Of a stretch of DNA of 64,000 nt, positions 21,801 through 32,132 are shown in pieces. The first letter of the stretch is position 1; every line of letters begins with the position of its first letter. The DNA comes from Gnetum montanum (taxonomy: Eukaryota > Streptophyta > Gnetopsida > Gnetales > Gnetaceae), in the NCBI GenBank assembly GCA_015680685.1, contig MNCI01005245.1, forward strand, positions 93,133 through 157,132, written 5' to 3'. A program made the position numbers and the translations under genes. Under the pieces are notes generated by a model that saw only the letters and a list, made by a program, of their open reading frames with translations, was not told the DNA's origin and did not search any database.

Positions 21801-24800
21801 GCAAAAGCAACTAGTGAATGTTCAAACGAGGCAAGGGGTTGGGGAGTCTCTGGTCCATGAAGAGCAAGAACTCATGCTTGAATTACAAATGCTTGATAAG
21901 GAAGAAGTTGATTATTGGCGACAGCATTCTAGACATAGATGGCTAAAGGACGAGGACAGGCCTACCTGTTTCTTCTTCGTGATGGCTAAGGTGAACAATC
22001 TTTCAAAGAAGGTGCCTTGATTAATTTAGGGGAAGGTGGAACAGGTTCCAAGTGCAAGACATTGCACACGCTTTTCAGGCCTATTGGGCCAACATCTGGC
22101 AGGGTAGTGATAGGCTTCTCCTATCAATCCCAGTACAATCCGTGCTTAACAGGGAGGATAACTATAGGATGCTTGCACCTTTCACCTCGCGTGAGCTAGA
22201 AGATGCCATGGCTGACTTGAAGCCTAGCACGGCTCCAAGCCCCGATGGGTGGCCTATTGAGTTTTTCAAGGAGTTTGCAAACATTCTTGGGAGGAATGTG
22301 CTTGATGATTTCAATGCCATGCTCAAATGGAGACAAATTTGCTGCAAAATCAATTGTTCTAGGATTGTGCTTCTACCGAAGACCACGGACCCCTCTGACC
22401 CTTTGCAATTTCATCCCATCAAGGTGTGCAACACATTGCTCCAGTTATTTACAAAGATGATCATAAGGTGGTTGGCTCCTCTCATGCAGGGCTTGTGAGT
22501 AATTAGGTAGGCTTTGCAAAAGAGAGATTTCTGCAGGAACAAGTGATCTACTACAAGAAATTTTGCACTCCATGCACACAACAGACTATCCAGGTATGTG
22601 CTTTAAATTGGATATCACTAAAGCTTATGATACCATTAGCTAGGAAGCCATGAGGGAAATTATGACTCGCAAGGGATTTTGTCCTAGTTTTGTTGATCTC
22701 TACATTCACCTACAATCTTCCGTTGCCTACTCTTTTGATTTAGAAGGCAATCTTGGCCTCAAGTAAGGGGATCCTTTGTCCCCTTATTTGGTTATCATTG
22801 TCATGGATACCCTACAAGTGTATTACAGAGCAGAGGGGGTGGTTCGTGGGCTACACATCGCTGGCATGGACTATTTGGCAAAGCATTGCACCGATGATAC
22901 TATTCTTTTTACCAGGGCCACAGTGCCACAAGCTCTAGCGATGGACAAAGCCCTTAATAGGATGGCCCAGGAAATTGGGCTAGAGATCAACAAGGCAAAA
23001 TCGGCACTATATATGACCAATACATATGGTAGAATTAAGGGGTAAATCACTGAGCTACTAGGTGATCTGCCGAGGACTGAACATGAATCTTATCTTGGGT
23101 TCCCTATTTTCGCTTGGCATAGATGGTGTGTGTGGCTCAAGCTAGTTCAACAATTACAACAACAAATCGAGCACTGGACAACACGATTTTTGACCAAAAA
23201 GGGGAGAATCCTTCTTGCTACAACAATCTTGTCCACCATTGCCAAATTCACAACGTTGATTGCCTCCACCACGAAGGACATTGTGGACAAGGGAGAGGGA
23301 AAGGGGGTGACTGGATGCACTTGGTGAGTTGGGATACAGTGGCCAGGCCTAGGGAGGTGGGTGGCCTAGGGAGGTGGGTGGCCTTGGGATTTTCAAGTTT
23401 GCGAATATTGTTCTCATGGGGCAGCAAAAGCTTGCACATTGGTTACTCCAAGCAGAGACTCACCAAGCGCAATGGATAAGAGTCATGAATAATAAGTACC
23501 AACGCTGGATAGCAAGACATCACAATTTACTCATCTGGTGTTCGCTATGTCATCATGTCGGGCATATAATGCACTTGGGTATGATGGATGCACTTCCTAG
23601 CCTCATCATTAGGCATCAATATCTGACGATCCTAGGCTGGATGTCAATATGGCATGGTAGGCTACCTAATAAGATAAAGGTCTTTCTCTGGTTGGTGAAC
23701 CATGCAACTCCCCCAGTGCGGGTCAAATTGAAGAGACACAGGTTAAACATTGCAGATGGGTGCCCATCTTGTTTTCAGCAATGCAAGACATGAAGCCACT
23801 TTGCATTTCAATGTCCCTTCACTACCACCACTTGGCAAGCTACTGGGATCTCCCCACCTATCCAACTTGACAATGACTCCAAGGCCACAATGATCCTGTG
23901 GAGCATGTAGCAGTCCCACAATCATTTAATATTTAGGTAGGTGCCTTTAATGCTACCTATGCAGGTGGCCACTGAGAGAGTGAGGTTGTGGAGGGAGGCA
24001 ACTGTCAACATCGACACTACACTGACCTACGAACCCTCCTATGACAGGTTTCAAGGGATGCTTGAGCTATGGGACCTTGTTACGTGTGTGGGTGGGCCGA
24101 CTTCCTCCCATTGCTGGTGGGAGACCGTGCCTTAGCAAATGGCACATTTTTCGCAAATTGGCACATGGAGTCTACTATGTTCCACAGTGTTAGGATCAAT
24201 CTCACTAAGGAGGTGATGGCGTGGGTTCTTGGTGTGCAGGTTAGCAGGGAGATCATGCTACCCACAGGAAGAGGCCTCCAATACACAAAGGCTTTCTTCC
24301 CTAGGCCCATGCCATGGATTGTGAGCGGGTAGGTACCCAAGTCTGCGTTGTCTCAGTTTTAGTAGAACGTCGTTAAGTTGATTGAGCGGTTTTTTGTGCA
24401 ATTGGGTAACATGTGGAAGTTGCAGGAGGTGTACTTCTCATTTTTTAGATATCTATGTATGGGACGGATGCTCAACATTCCTAAGTTATTTTTGGCATCC
24501 CTGAGGCATAGAAGGGCAAGGAGGCACTTGGGGCTCATTCTTGCCCTATGGATGGCCGCTATGCCAACACCTATGCCGCGGGTACCCGTTAGACCCTGTA
24601 ACTCATTCTATGTCCAACGACAACGGGTGGAGGAGGCATCTGAAGGTTTGGATAATTCGTTTTCGATTCTATTGAGGCAAGAGCAACAATAGGTTGGGCC
24701 ACTGGGGGAGGTTCCTACCCTTAGGTGGGTTACCTCTTCCAATAGACAGAACCAAGAGAACCAACAGTAGATTATGGACAAGGCCATACAAGAAGTTGCC

Positions 24801-27800
24801 TTGGGGGCAGGCTCTGAGGAACGGTGGGAATAGGAGACCCAACAGTGGATGGTCAAGATTGCTATGGAGGAGGCTACCCTCATGGCGTGCATGGAGGACC
24901 AAAGGATCTGAGAAGCTAAGTAGCAAGCGAGGGAGGAGGCTTTCTAGAGGCAACTACAGCAGATGGAATTTCATCATCAAGAAATGGTTAAGAAGCTTTA
25001 GCGGCAAAAGGAAATGGAAGATGCAGCTGCTAGGGCTGTTTTTGAGGAAGAGCTGCGGAAATTTAGCAAGAGGAGCTCGATAGACAAGCGCAGGAGCAAG
25101 AGGATGAGATGCAATGGGAGAACAAGTGCATGGAGAACGAACAACTACAACAACTAGACCGTGTGCATGAGCATAACACTACCACTTGGCTACAAGAGGG
25201 GAAATGCCCCTATGTCAGGATGAAAATCAATTGGCACTCTTCCTGGCAGGCGCTCAAGAGCTTCATCTGGTAGTCTTTTGCAAAACTGCACTCCAATGGC
25301 AAAGGGAATGCCACAACCAAGGCGTGAAAGGTTGAGGCATTCAAGAATTTATAGCAAGTTGCGGCTTTTGTTGGTACTGAGGCACATCGGACAATGCTTG
25401 ACCTCATCCACTTGCAACTTTCATTGATATGGAGGCTGTGGCACATTTGAGGGGCGTGTTGCTTTTTCTTTCCACTGATCATTTGCTTTTTGGGTTTGGT
25501 CTTGCTCGGATGGCTAGACACATTGTGTTGGTTTTTTTTCTTGTTGTTTTGGTCTGGGGGGCGCAACCTCCATTGTTGGTCTTGGTTGGGGGGGTTCCTT
25601 TGATGGCGATGGGTCACGAGTGGGGCCCCTTGACTTGGTGCTTGTTTTGCTAGGTCTTGCATTGTTGGGCATGTTGGGGTTAGGGGTTCCTTACCCCAAT
25701 TTTTGGGCGTAGGTCGCTATCTTTGGGCAATGGTTTCTCCCCTCTACTCATACATTTACCACAAATTTTTAATACATTACCCGAAATTATCTAAAAAAAA
25801 TGTTCCAATCAAATGGTAAAATTAATAAAGTTACAAAAAATAGGATTAAGGCAAAATGGTCAATATGGAGACATACTAGTGGTGTTTTATGTGATAAAAG
25901 AATCCTGATAAAACTAAAATAAAAATTTTATAGAACAATAATTAAGTCGCTATTTTGTATATAGTGTTGAATGTTCGATTATAAAAATTAGAATGAGCTA
26001 TAAATCAATGTGACAGAAATACAAATGCTTAAATGGATATTGAATATTACAAGACAAGACAAATTTCACAATACATATTAGAAGAAGACTGGTAGTGGCT
26101 TCTAATGTAGATAAGTTGTAAGAATGTTGTCTTATATGGTTTAACCTTGTTCAATCAGGATCAGACAATGCACTTCTTAGAAAAGGTTGTCATATCATAG
26201 TTCCAGGAAACTGTTCAAAGGAAGAGTAAAAAAGACATAGGAAGAAATAGTTAAAGCATATATGAAAATATTCCAAATAGATCAAACTTCAACTTTTGAT
26301 AGAGGTGATTGCGAAGAGAAAACTCATGTAGCCCCTTATAGTGTTGGGACAAGGCTGAGATGATAATGATATTTGGAATCTTATTAAATCTATAAAGAAA
26401 AATGTAGTTTCAACTATTTTTTACAAAATTTTTATACTTCTCAACACAAATAATTAAGGTGTGTTGAACAAGATCAGCACATAATGGTTTAGTAGTACAG
26501 CCCCCATATGTTCAATGGGAAATCATAGGTTTGATCCCACAAACCTCATACAAATGTCGATATTCAAAACAAAAAAAGAAAAAAAGGTATCTTGAAGAGA
26601 AACCATCAGCTATATGAACTCCTAAGAATATAGCCAACTGATTTGTACATAGATTTCCCTCACACAAAATTTGAACTCATAACTTGTTTTCTTACAAACT
26701 ACTGAACTTCCAAATTTGCCTCAAACAGAATTTGAACTCATAACTTGGTTTTTTTTTTAATAGCACCACTGAACTTACCAATTAAGCTATCACCTCATTG
26801 GCAATCACAAATCTTATAAATTCTTACAAACTAGAAAATTCAACATTATATGACTTATGAGTTAAAGCATTAATAATGAACATTAAAACTCTTACCTCTA
26901 TGCCTGAAATCCCCATTATATCCATATTCCATTGGTAATGTTCTCGACGGCGACCTCTTGACATTCTCTCATAACGCCAACATTGCCCTATGGAAAACCA
27001 CTTAATGGGAAGAGACAAAGATTTCCTGAGAAGAGAAATAACTTCTAATGATCCTTAAATTTAGAAATTCCACTTCTCTACAACAGTTTTAAATAAGCCA
27101 TATTCAAGTTTCTTGGTATGCATGTAAATTTTTAAACATGCTGACCCCTTTTGCATGACCACTCGAGCTAATGATGGTGTTAATTCTGGTCTCAATGCAA
27201 CTTGACGACCGCCTTTGTCTTCAAAATTATAAAGCTACATCAGAGATCACAATTTTTTTAAAAAAAATGATAAGAGGAAACATACATTCTTTTAAAACAT
27301 CATTAAAAATATTGAGTAGTTCAAAAATTTTAATCATTAAATAAATCAATTGTATGCTGATTAACATATTATAATTTGTTCTTATTATATGTGATTATCC
27401 AGTGGAAGGAATCAACATAACTTGGCTTAACAAAATGGCTAAATGTTTTCTCATGACTTATCAAAATAGACAACCTTTTTTCAAACCGGCCACAATAAAT
27501 AGATGATCAAACTAGTTAAAATATATATAACCCATTAATTACTAAGTTGCAAGGTAAAAATATCTGGCCCCTTCATCCAGGAAAAAAGTTTTAGAAAGCA
27601 TAACATACTCCCTACTTAGGAAGTATTAAAAGTTAATTGCTCATTAATAGTATTTCACAAGTTGCCAAGAAACTCTAAAACTTTTTATGGATAGTTTAAA
27701 ATAATGTAAAACAAGGACTCTGTGTTGTATAAAATAAAATAAAATCTATTTAAACAACAGAAATCAAAAGCTAAATTAACAGTAATTAACAACTCCATTG

Positions 27801-30800
27801 CTCTTTCCATTGTAAACATGTTCAATGAGCTACTGTTATTTTCAAACATTATTAAAAGAAAGTATGACACTAACTTACAAAGCCTATATAATGCTTAAGA
27901 CACTTATAGCGGTGTATGGTAAAATGGAAACAGCCCATTACCTGTTCTGTTATTTCTTCACCACCTTTTCTTACATAAAGTTCTTCAGATTCCAAAATAG
28001 GGTAATCAACTTCCTCAAACGCAAATAATCTGGAAACCTTGATTCAAAGAAGCAATAACAACAAAGATCACTATATTTTTCTTATGAAAAAATGGTAAAA
28101 ATGCAGTTGGTTTACCTCACAAAATTTTTGGAAAAGCCAATTGCGAAGTCGCATATCCTCCGGTAAAAAATCTCGGGTTCCTTTAGGTGGATTCACATCA
28201 ATAGTATTTTTATCACCATTACAAGTGCTTGATTGACTAACTGCCTTCTCCATTGCTGAGTTTTCTCCTTCCTCTGTGCAAGGTTTCACTAAACAAGGAA
28301 TGCCTGTAAATTTTATCATACTTTTAGTTCTCATGAATAAACCATTCCAACTTGTCATATGGAATGACATGCTCAAAATGAAGAAAATGTATTTAGATTG
28401 TTCATGGATTGCACTAAAGAAGAAAGTTTTAAAATGGGATCTTCTCAGATGTTGTTGTTCTTCAGAGATCAGTTCCGCAGGGATGTCCTTTAGCTGATGC
28501 TCTAGGAGCTATGCTTTGAGCTCATAGTGAATCTATAAGGTTAAAAGAGATAACTCTTCCTAAAGGATGAAAGGACCTTCTTTATAATCAATTTGCATAT
28601 GATACTTTTCTCACTTTGATTAAGAACCATGGTGATTTTACTGCTACCTTGAATTGCATTGGCATTTATTGCAGAGCTTTAGGGGCCAAAATTAATTGGA
28701 ACAAAACTCAGGCTATTCATTGGAGCTTCCTTCTAAGACCTTCATAGACCTACAACTATAAAATCAAATGCCTTTTTCCTCCTGATATGTTTTCTTTCTT
28801 AGGCATTCCAATAGCATTGTTTTCTACTCCTATTGTTTTCTTTCTTTGTGGCTCCTTCTGAATTATCTTTCCAAAGTATTGGCTGAAATTCTCAAAAATT
28901 TCTTATGGGGGATAAAGATAACCATAAAGCTTTTCATCGAGCAGCTTGGAATACTTATCTTTTGAGCAAGGATGAAGGCAGTTTCAGATTTCCTTCTGTT
29001 GAGTAACAGAGTACTCTCTTGGCCTCTAAATAAGATCACTTCTTGTATCAAATGTACAAAAGCTTGGAAAATCCTTTTCAGGCACAATATTTTGTGTTCA
29101 AGTAAATCTCGAAGATGGAGAAACACTCACAGAAGCAATTGGATAATTAGTGAAGGAAAACATAAAGGTGTAGGCTACTATCTCTTTAAAAAAAATGTGG
29201 TATTGTTGAAATCAATTAAAAGGCTTCCTTCAATGGAACCCTGCCCACTTAAGCTTGGTAAACTCGATGCAACGCTATATCTGGTGGACACCTACTCTTA
29301 AAAAATTTCCCTGGTTGCTTAGTTGATAAATTTTTAATTAGAGCTAAAAGATTTGCAAATCACAATCTTCTACTATCACCAATTGCTTTCTATTAAAAAC
29401 AGGTATATAACTCTTTCTTGGCTTCAAGTCAAAGTTAAGTGAAGTTTTCAAAGACAAGACATCCCTATTTATAAACATATTGAAGATGTTCTTTCTAAGT
29501 TTGGTGCACTTCAAATGCACAAGCCCCTTTGGCCAGATGGATCTTTTTTGTATTTTTTTCATGTGTCTAAAGCTAAAGCTTGGTTTTAACTGAAACTTTT
29601 TTAATAATCTAAATACAAGATGAAATGTGCAATTGGATGATTCTCATTCAAAGACAGTTTTCCATGGGGTATGGATCTCGAAGGCTCAACCAAAGCATTA
29701 GTTCTTGTTTTAGTCTTCAATTCATCAAGGTCTACCCATTGGACAGAGTTTTTGCCTCTTAGAAGTTGAATTTCCTAAATGCAATATTTGCCAAACAGAT
29801 GATTCATTCATCTATGCTTTTTGGGTGTGCCTGTTTTCTAGACAGATATGGACCTGGTATCATTCACCTCAAATTTTCTATCAAGGTCAATCTGTAGTTT
29901 TCCCTTGCTGCATTTTAAAATATGATTGCATTGATCAGCACTTTCATAAGGCTTGGAAGGTCCTCCTCTTTTAGATCATTTTCTTTATTTGGAATTACAT
30001 ATTAAATGCTTTGTACCAAAATACAAGATACAATGCACTTGACCATGGTGTGAAGTGCTCCATTACCAGTTCAGTCCAACTCCAATGCCATGTGGCAAGC
30101 TTTCAAAACAATATAAATTTCTTCTGACATATGTTGAATGATAAAATATTTTTTGAGGTTGTTAATTAGCAAAGATCTATAGGTGTGATTTTCTTTTGTT
30201 TTTGTTTACCGATTACAACTGACTTGGGGGTCACTTTGTAACTTGGGCTCTGTTAACGTTTATTGTTCTTGTGGCTTCTGTTTTATGTGATTTGTAGTTC
30301 ACCTTAACAACGACTCCCACCCCGCTTTCTTCCCTTTTCAGGTGCAAAAAGAAAGTTTGAAAATCCTTATTAAGTTCCATGAAAAAGGAAAATGTTTGAA
30401 TTTCCAATACATTGGAATTATCGAATGTCATCTGAAGTCATTCTCCATAGCTATCAGGAAATCCTAACAATGCAAGACTAGGGTTTAAATGCAACTAAGC
30501 TACTTTTATCAAATTAATTTTAAAAAAAAACAGTTAATAACATATTAGCACTAGCAGATTAGGAATAGCATGCTATAAAACTCCAAAGTCTATGAACAAA
30601 AATAAGAAATTTGAAAGCATTTGTTACCTGGTAATGTAATATGATAATTTTATTTAAACTTAAATACCAAACTGAAACTATACGATAGTCTTAGTAATCA
30701 AAATTTTCAAAGCCCCTAAATTGCACACCATATAAAACCCAGAACAAATTGAATAACGATGCGTTAGCAAGTACCATAATCTGGTTTATAAAGATAATAC

Positions 30801-31032
30801 TGCAGTTGAGGAAACACTATTAAATCAACTTACATGAAGATAACTGCCTTTTCTTAAGGTAAAAGTACAAAGGAGAACGTTGTTTCAAAATTCTGTGGGT
30901 ATTTTCCGAACGAATGGTGATGATTTCACGGGCAGAATGGAAAATTAGGCATCTAAAGAACCCCAATTTTGGAGCACAAATTACAGTCACTCCACCATTA
31001 CGTAGCATCGTGACCCCTGTGCTAATACCCAA
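15760..31032 (-). CDS. HRS1: Histidyl-tRNA synthetase, organelle type, N-terminal six exons
   Basis: Class II aminoacyl-tRNA synthetase that charges tRNA-His with histidine, expected in plastid and mitochondrion. Exons: 31032-30834, 28303-28116, 28037-27942, 27234-27146, 27025-26896, 15852-15760. They total 795 nt (265 codons), all GT-AG and in phase, with no stop. Exon 1 is rich in Arg, Ser and hydrophobic residues and lacks acids early on, like a transit peptide. Exon 2 starts the catalytic domain with [17 protein letters not shown]. Exon 5 holds motif 2 ([18 protein letters not shown]). Motif 3, the histidine signature and the anticodon-binding domain are missing; their exons were not found to the left and probably lie outside the window. 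The order and sequence match Arabidopsis At3g46100 as I recall it. The start could also be the Met nine residues in (31,008). Confidence 0.9.
16140..16578 (+). pseudogene. RTE-like LINE reverse transcriptase, left half
   Basis: Decayed reading frames give YERATTRI, then [15 protein letters not shown] and [16 protein letters not shown] (16,350-16,405), the RT catalytic region of the plant LINE group often annotated as craniofacial development protein 2-like (RTE clade). The usual F-A-D-D-I-V-L is FANDIVL here, so a catalytic Asp is lost. The element is split at 16,578 by LINE copy B and resumes at 25,799. Confidence 0.75.
16562..16578 (+). repeat. Left target-site duplication of LINE copy B
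   Basis: AATGTTCCAATCAAATG, identical to 25,799-25,815. Confidence 0.95.
16580..17950 (+). pseudogene. LINE ORF1 with DUF4283-like domain
   Basis: ORF1 of plant LINEs encodes a nucleic-acid-binding chaperone. From about 16,965 the frame reads [20 protein letters not shown], then ALTPWCPSV and [11 protein letters not shown]. This is the DUF4283 pattern (gp..f..r.lal..W, then lWVr...lP), followed by [10 protein letters not shown]. Upstream is a Gly/Val/Glu-rich segment. The frame is broken after 17,174 and again near 17,384. Confidence 0.6.
17963..18739 (+). pseudogene. LINE ORF2 apurinic endonuclease domain
   Basis: This domain nicks target DNA to prime reverse transcription. ATG at 17,963 starts [14 protein letters not shown], the usual first strand with the catalytic Asn. 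CLQEAK (18,059) carries the catalytic Glu; [14 protein letters not shown] and VGDFNQ (about 18,340) follow. The end has [17 protein letters not shown] and SNHRSL, where the last normally reads SDH, so the catalytic Asp is replaced by Asn. Several stops and frame changes interrupt it. It runs into the LTR-like insertion at 18,740. Confidence 0.85.
18735..18739 (+). repeat. Left 5-bp target duplication of the LTR-like insertion
   Basis: ATATC, repeated at 21,681-21,685 immediately after GTTACA. Confidence 0.7.
18740..21680. mobile_element. 2.94 kb LTR-like insertion inside LINE copy B
   Basis: Interrupts the LINE protein between DKY and the SRGDPRDF segment, which are adjacent in copy D. ATATC at 18,735-18,739 and 21,681-21,685 is a 5-bp target duplication. 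The insert starts TATTACATCC and ends GAGTGTTACA, so TG(TTACA)...TGTTACA ends with one G-to-A change are likely. On the minus strand it begins TGTAACACTCC, a common Ty3 LTR start. It has no gag or pol. A solo LTR or a small non-autonomous element fits. Confidence 0.7.
19364..19629. repeat. 135-bp tandem duplication
   Basis: A unit starting CCCACCACCTTTGCCATCGC recurs at 19,499 with few differences. It includes ATAGAAATTGGGTTTTC and a CT-rich tail, and follows an A run at 19,346-19,361. It is inside the LTR-like insertion. Confidence 0.85.
21686..23800 (+). pseudogene. LINE reverse transcriptase and zinc-binding region (copy B)
   Basis: The LINE protein resumes with [20 protein letters not shown] and a 115-residue open frame ending in a conserved linker ([14 protein letters not shown]). 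It then gives [25 protein letters not shown] (motif A, 22,607), [14 protein letters not shown] (22,770) and the catalytic box as C-T-D-D (22,887-22,898) in place of Y-A-D-D. The zinc-binding region has [17 protein letters not shown] and CPSCFQQCK. Stops and shifts are spread throughout, so it is inactive. Confidence 0.88.
24000..24692 (+). pseudogene. LINE ORF2 post-RT conserved domain (copy B)
   Basis: Two open stretches (24,069-24,332 and 24,378-24,692) encode [55 protein letters not shown] and [13 protein letters not shown]. All have counterparts in copy C at 13,990-14,640. Function unknown. It lies between the zinc-binding region and the coiled coil. Confidence 0.6.
24700..25190 (+). pseudogene. 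LINE ORF2 coiled-coil segment (copy B)
   Basis: Across several frames this is rich in Glu, Gln, Arg and Lys with [20 protein letters not shown] just before the J-like module. Copy A has QRQLDRAHQHNTRQWL at the same place. A long charged helix is the likely structure. Confidence 0.6.
25205..25402 (+). other. J-domain-like module of LINE copy B
   Basis: Sixty-six codons, same length as in copies A and C. Retains [15 protein letters not shown], the loop as H-S-N where J-domains have H-P-D, QVAAFVG and HRTMLD. Three stops show decay. It is the most diverged copy, yet has no indel. Confidence 0.45.
25799..25815 (+). repeat. Right target-site duplication of LINE copy B
   Basis: Identical 17 bp to 16,562-16,578; its first two A merge with the A tail. 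Confidence 0.95.
25816..26330 (+). pseudogene. RTE-like LINE reverse transcriptase, right half
   Basis: Continues the element broken at 16,578. The frame reads [39 protein letters not shown], then RGRVKKT and EEIVKAYM, the C-terminal end typical of this LINE group. Stops are frequent. Confidence 0.75.
26480..26590 (+). mobile_element. tRNA-derived SINE
   Basis: TGGTTTAGTAGTA (A box) and ATAGGTTTGATCCCA (B box), followed by an A-rich tail at 26,569-26,585. Located in HRS1 intron 5. Confidence 0.5.
26690..26810 (-). mobile_element. tRNA-derived SINE
   Basis: On the minus strand: GTGATAGCTTAATTGGTAAG (A box), an A run, then TTATGAGTTCAAATTCTG (B box). It is close to HRS1 exon 5, in the intron, in gene orientation. 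Confidence 0.5.
26896..27025 (-). CDS. HRS1: HRS1 exon 5 (motif 2)
   Basis: Bounded by TTCTCAG/G and GAG/GTAAGA. Encodes [16 protein letters not shown] followed by the basic loop and EHYQWNMDI. This is class II motif 2, including the arginine that contacts ATP. Confidence 0.97.
27146..27234 (-). CDS. HRS1: HRS1 exon 4
   Basis: Eighty-nine bases between GATGTAG/CT and AAGGG/GTCAGC. Encodes [20 protein letters not shown]; the LRPE(L/M)T block is a HisRS signature that binds histidine and ATP. Confidence 0.95.
27942..28037 (-). CDS. HRS1: HRS1 exon 3
   Basis: Thirty-two codons between AATCAAG/G and CAG/GTAATG. Encodes [20 protein letters not shown], the motif 1 region that forms the class II dimer interface. 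Confidence 0.95.
28116..28303 (-). CDS. HRS1: HRS1 exon 2
   Basis: Bounded by TTTTACAG/GC and GAG/GTAAAC. Encodes a variable linker and then the conserved start of the HisRS catalytic core, [15 protein letters not shown], which contributes to histidine-pocket architecture. Confidence 0.95.
28380..30190 (+). mobile_element. L1-type LINE remnant in HRS1 intron 1
   Basis: Antisense to HRS1. Frames give [33 protein letters not shown] (FADDT becomes FAYDT at about 28,600), [11 protein letters not shown] and later a zinc-binding region with LDRVFAS and NAIFAKQ. This is reverse-transcriptase coding sequence of an L1-clade LINE, different from the A-D family. No A tail or target duplication was identified. 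It fills most of the 2.5 kb intron. Confidence 0.75.
30834..31032 (-). CDS. HRS1: HRS1 exon 1 (transit peptide)
   Basis: Sixty-six codons plus one base, ending TCAT/GTAAGT, a perfect donor. The single T joins GC of exon 2 to make Cys. The peptide ([12 protein letters not shown]... KRQLSSC) has no acidic residue until the middle and looks like an organelle targeting sequence. Confidence 0.8.
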
Positions 31033-31770
31033 GGTAAGCTGCTAAGCGGATAGAGGGAAAGAATGCCCGCTGCCGCTACACTCCATATATCTTAGATAAA
31101 GAGCTTCGTATGTTTTACTCATCTTATCCTTCTGGGTAAATCGACATTGCAGGGTTGCAACTTGAAATCCTTGCACCTTAGTTTAACCGGTAAGCAACAT
31201 GGGATACGTGACTTCTTATTATAATGTGATTGGCTCACGGTATTTCAGCATGTTCTTAAATGGCATATATTAACTTTGCATGTTGTTTATATCGCTTAAA
31301 ATTTAAATATCGCTTAACTTAAAATTTTAAATAAATCTTATTTAAAAGAGTTTGTTAGGACTTTTTTTGTTTTTAACAACCTTTTGAATAACTTATTTTT
31401 TTATTTTATCATTTTGTATTAGAGCTATCTTTTTGAAAATGCTTTAAAATAAATCCATTTCATAAACTAATACTAATTTCAAAGCTTAAAAAATAAGAAT
31501 GCAACTATAGCATTTATTTAATACGGATGTTTAAGTAATTATCTTATATAAGCTATATTTTCAAGATTAAAATAAATACTTTCTTAACACCAAGAAAATT
31601 CAAGGTTACTAGAATAACCATTATTCACACATTTATATTTTAAAGATTACACTAAATACTTTAACCAAGAAAATTTGGGGTCCGTAGCATAATCACTATA
31701 TCATAAAGAATAAACTAAGTACTTTTTCTTAACAATGAAACTTAGGGCTAATAACACAACCCATTATTAG
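31033..31770 (-). promoter_or_regulatory. HRS1 upstream region
   Basis: Sequence before the HRS1 start codon, so it should hold the promoter and 5' UTR. No convincing TATA box or transcription start can be fixed from sequence. TAGTTTAACCGGTAAG at about 31,179 resembles a SINE A box but has no clear B box. Confidence 0.4.
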
Positions 31771-31774
31771 AGCT

Positions 31775-31960
31775 ACGAGAGTAAGGATCATCACCTAAAG
31801 CTTCAATGCTCATTTAGCTAGGCAAGAGACCCAAGAGGGTCAATGGATGAGTGAAAGCCTAACCTCTTTAAGTGTATGCGCCTAGGCTCAACCCACATCT
31901 TCTGACTTGAAAAACAAGTATCTTACTATCACTCCAAATGATGGTCTCTTATTAGAGCTA
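31775..31960 (-). mobile_element. tRNA-derived SINE (family S1)
   Basis: On the minus strand it has TGATAGTAAGATACTTG (A box), GATGTGGGTTGAGCC (B box) and a body containing GGCTTTCACTCATCCA and GATGATCCTTA. The body recurs in inverted orientation at 33,085-33,225 and 33,360-33,475. Confidence 0.55.
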
Positions 31961-32080
31961 TAAGAGTATCCCACAACAAGCTTTCTCCACTTCTAAGTGA
32001 AGGTAGGTATTGAACCCACAATCTTCCTTTTGAAAGACGAGCATCTTGACTACTGTACTATACCCCTAAATGTAAGATTA
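31961..32080 (-). mobile_element. tRNA-derived SINE fragment
   Basis: On the minus strand, GTACAGTAGTCAAGATGCTC (A box) and GATTGTGGGTTCAATACC (B box) lie directly upstream of the S1 copy, so two SINEs are adjacent or nested. Confidence 0.45.
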
Positions 32081-32132
32081 AACTAAATACTAACTAAAAC
32101 TATTTGATTACATGTATCCTAGATAACATGAT

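Larger units (their letters stand above)
16579..25798 (+). mobile_element. LINE copy B, near full length, 9.2 kb including insertion
   Basis: Flanked by a perfect 17-bp target duplication and ending in an A run at 25,793-25,800. Contents: ORF1 with a DUF4283-like domain, ORF2 endonuclease, a nested 2.94 kb insertion, reverse transcriptase, zinc-binding region, post-RT domain, coiled coil, J-like module and 3' UTR. Without the insertion it is about 6.3 kb. It sits in HRS1 intron 5 on the opposite strand to the gene. Stops and shifts show it is inactive, but as the most complete copy it defines the family layout. Confidence 0.9.
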
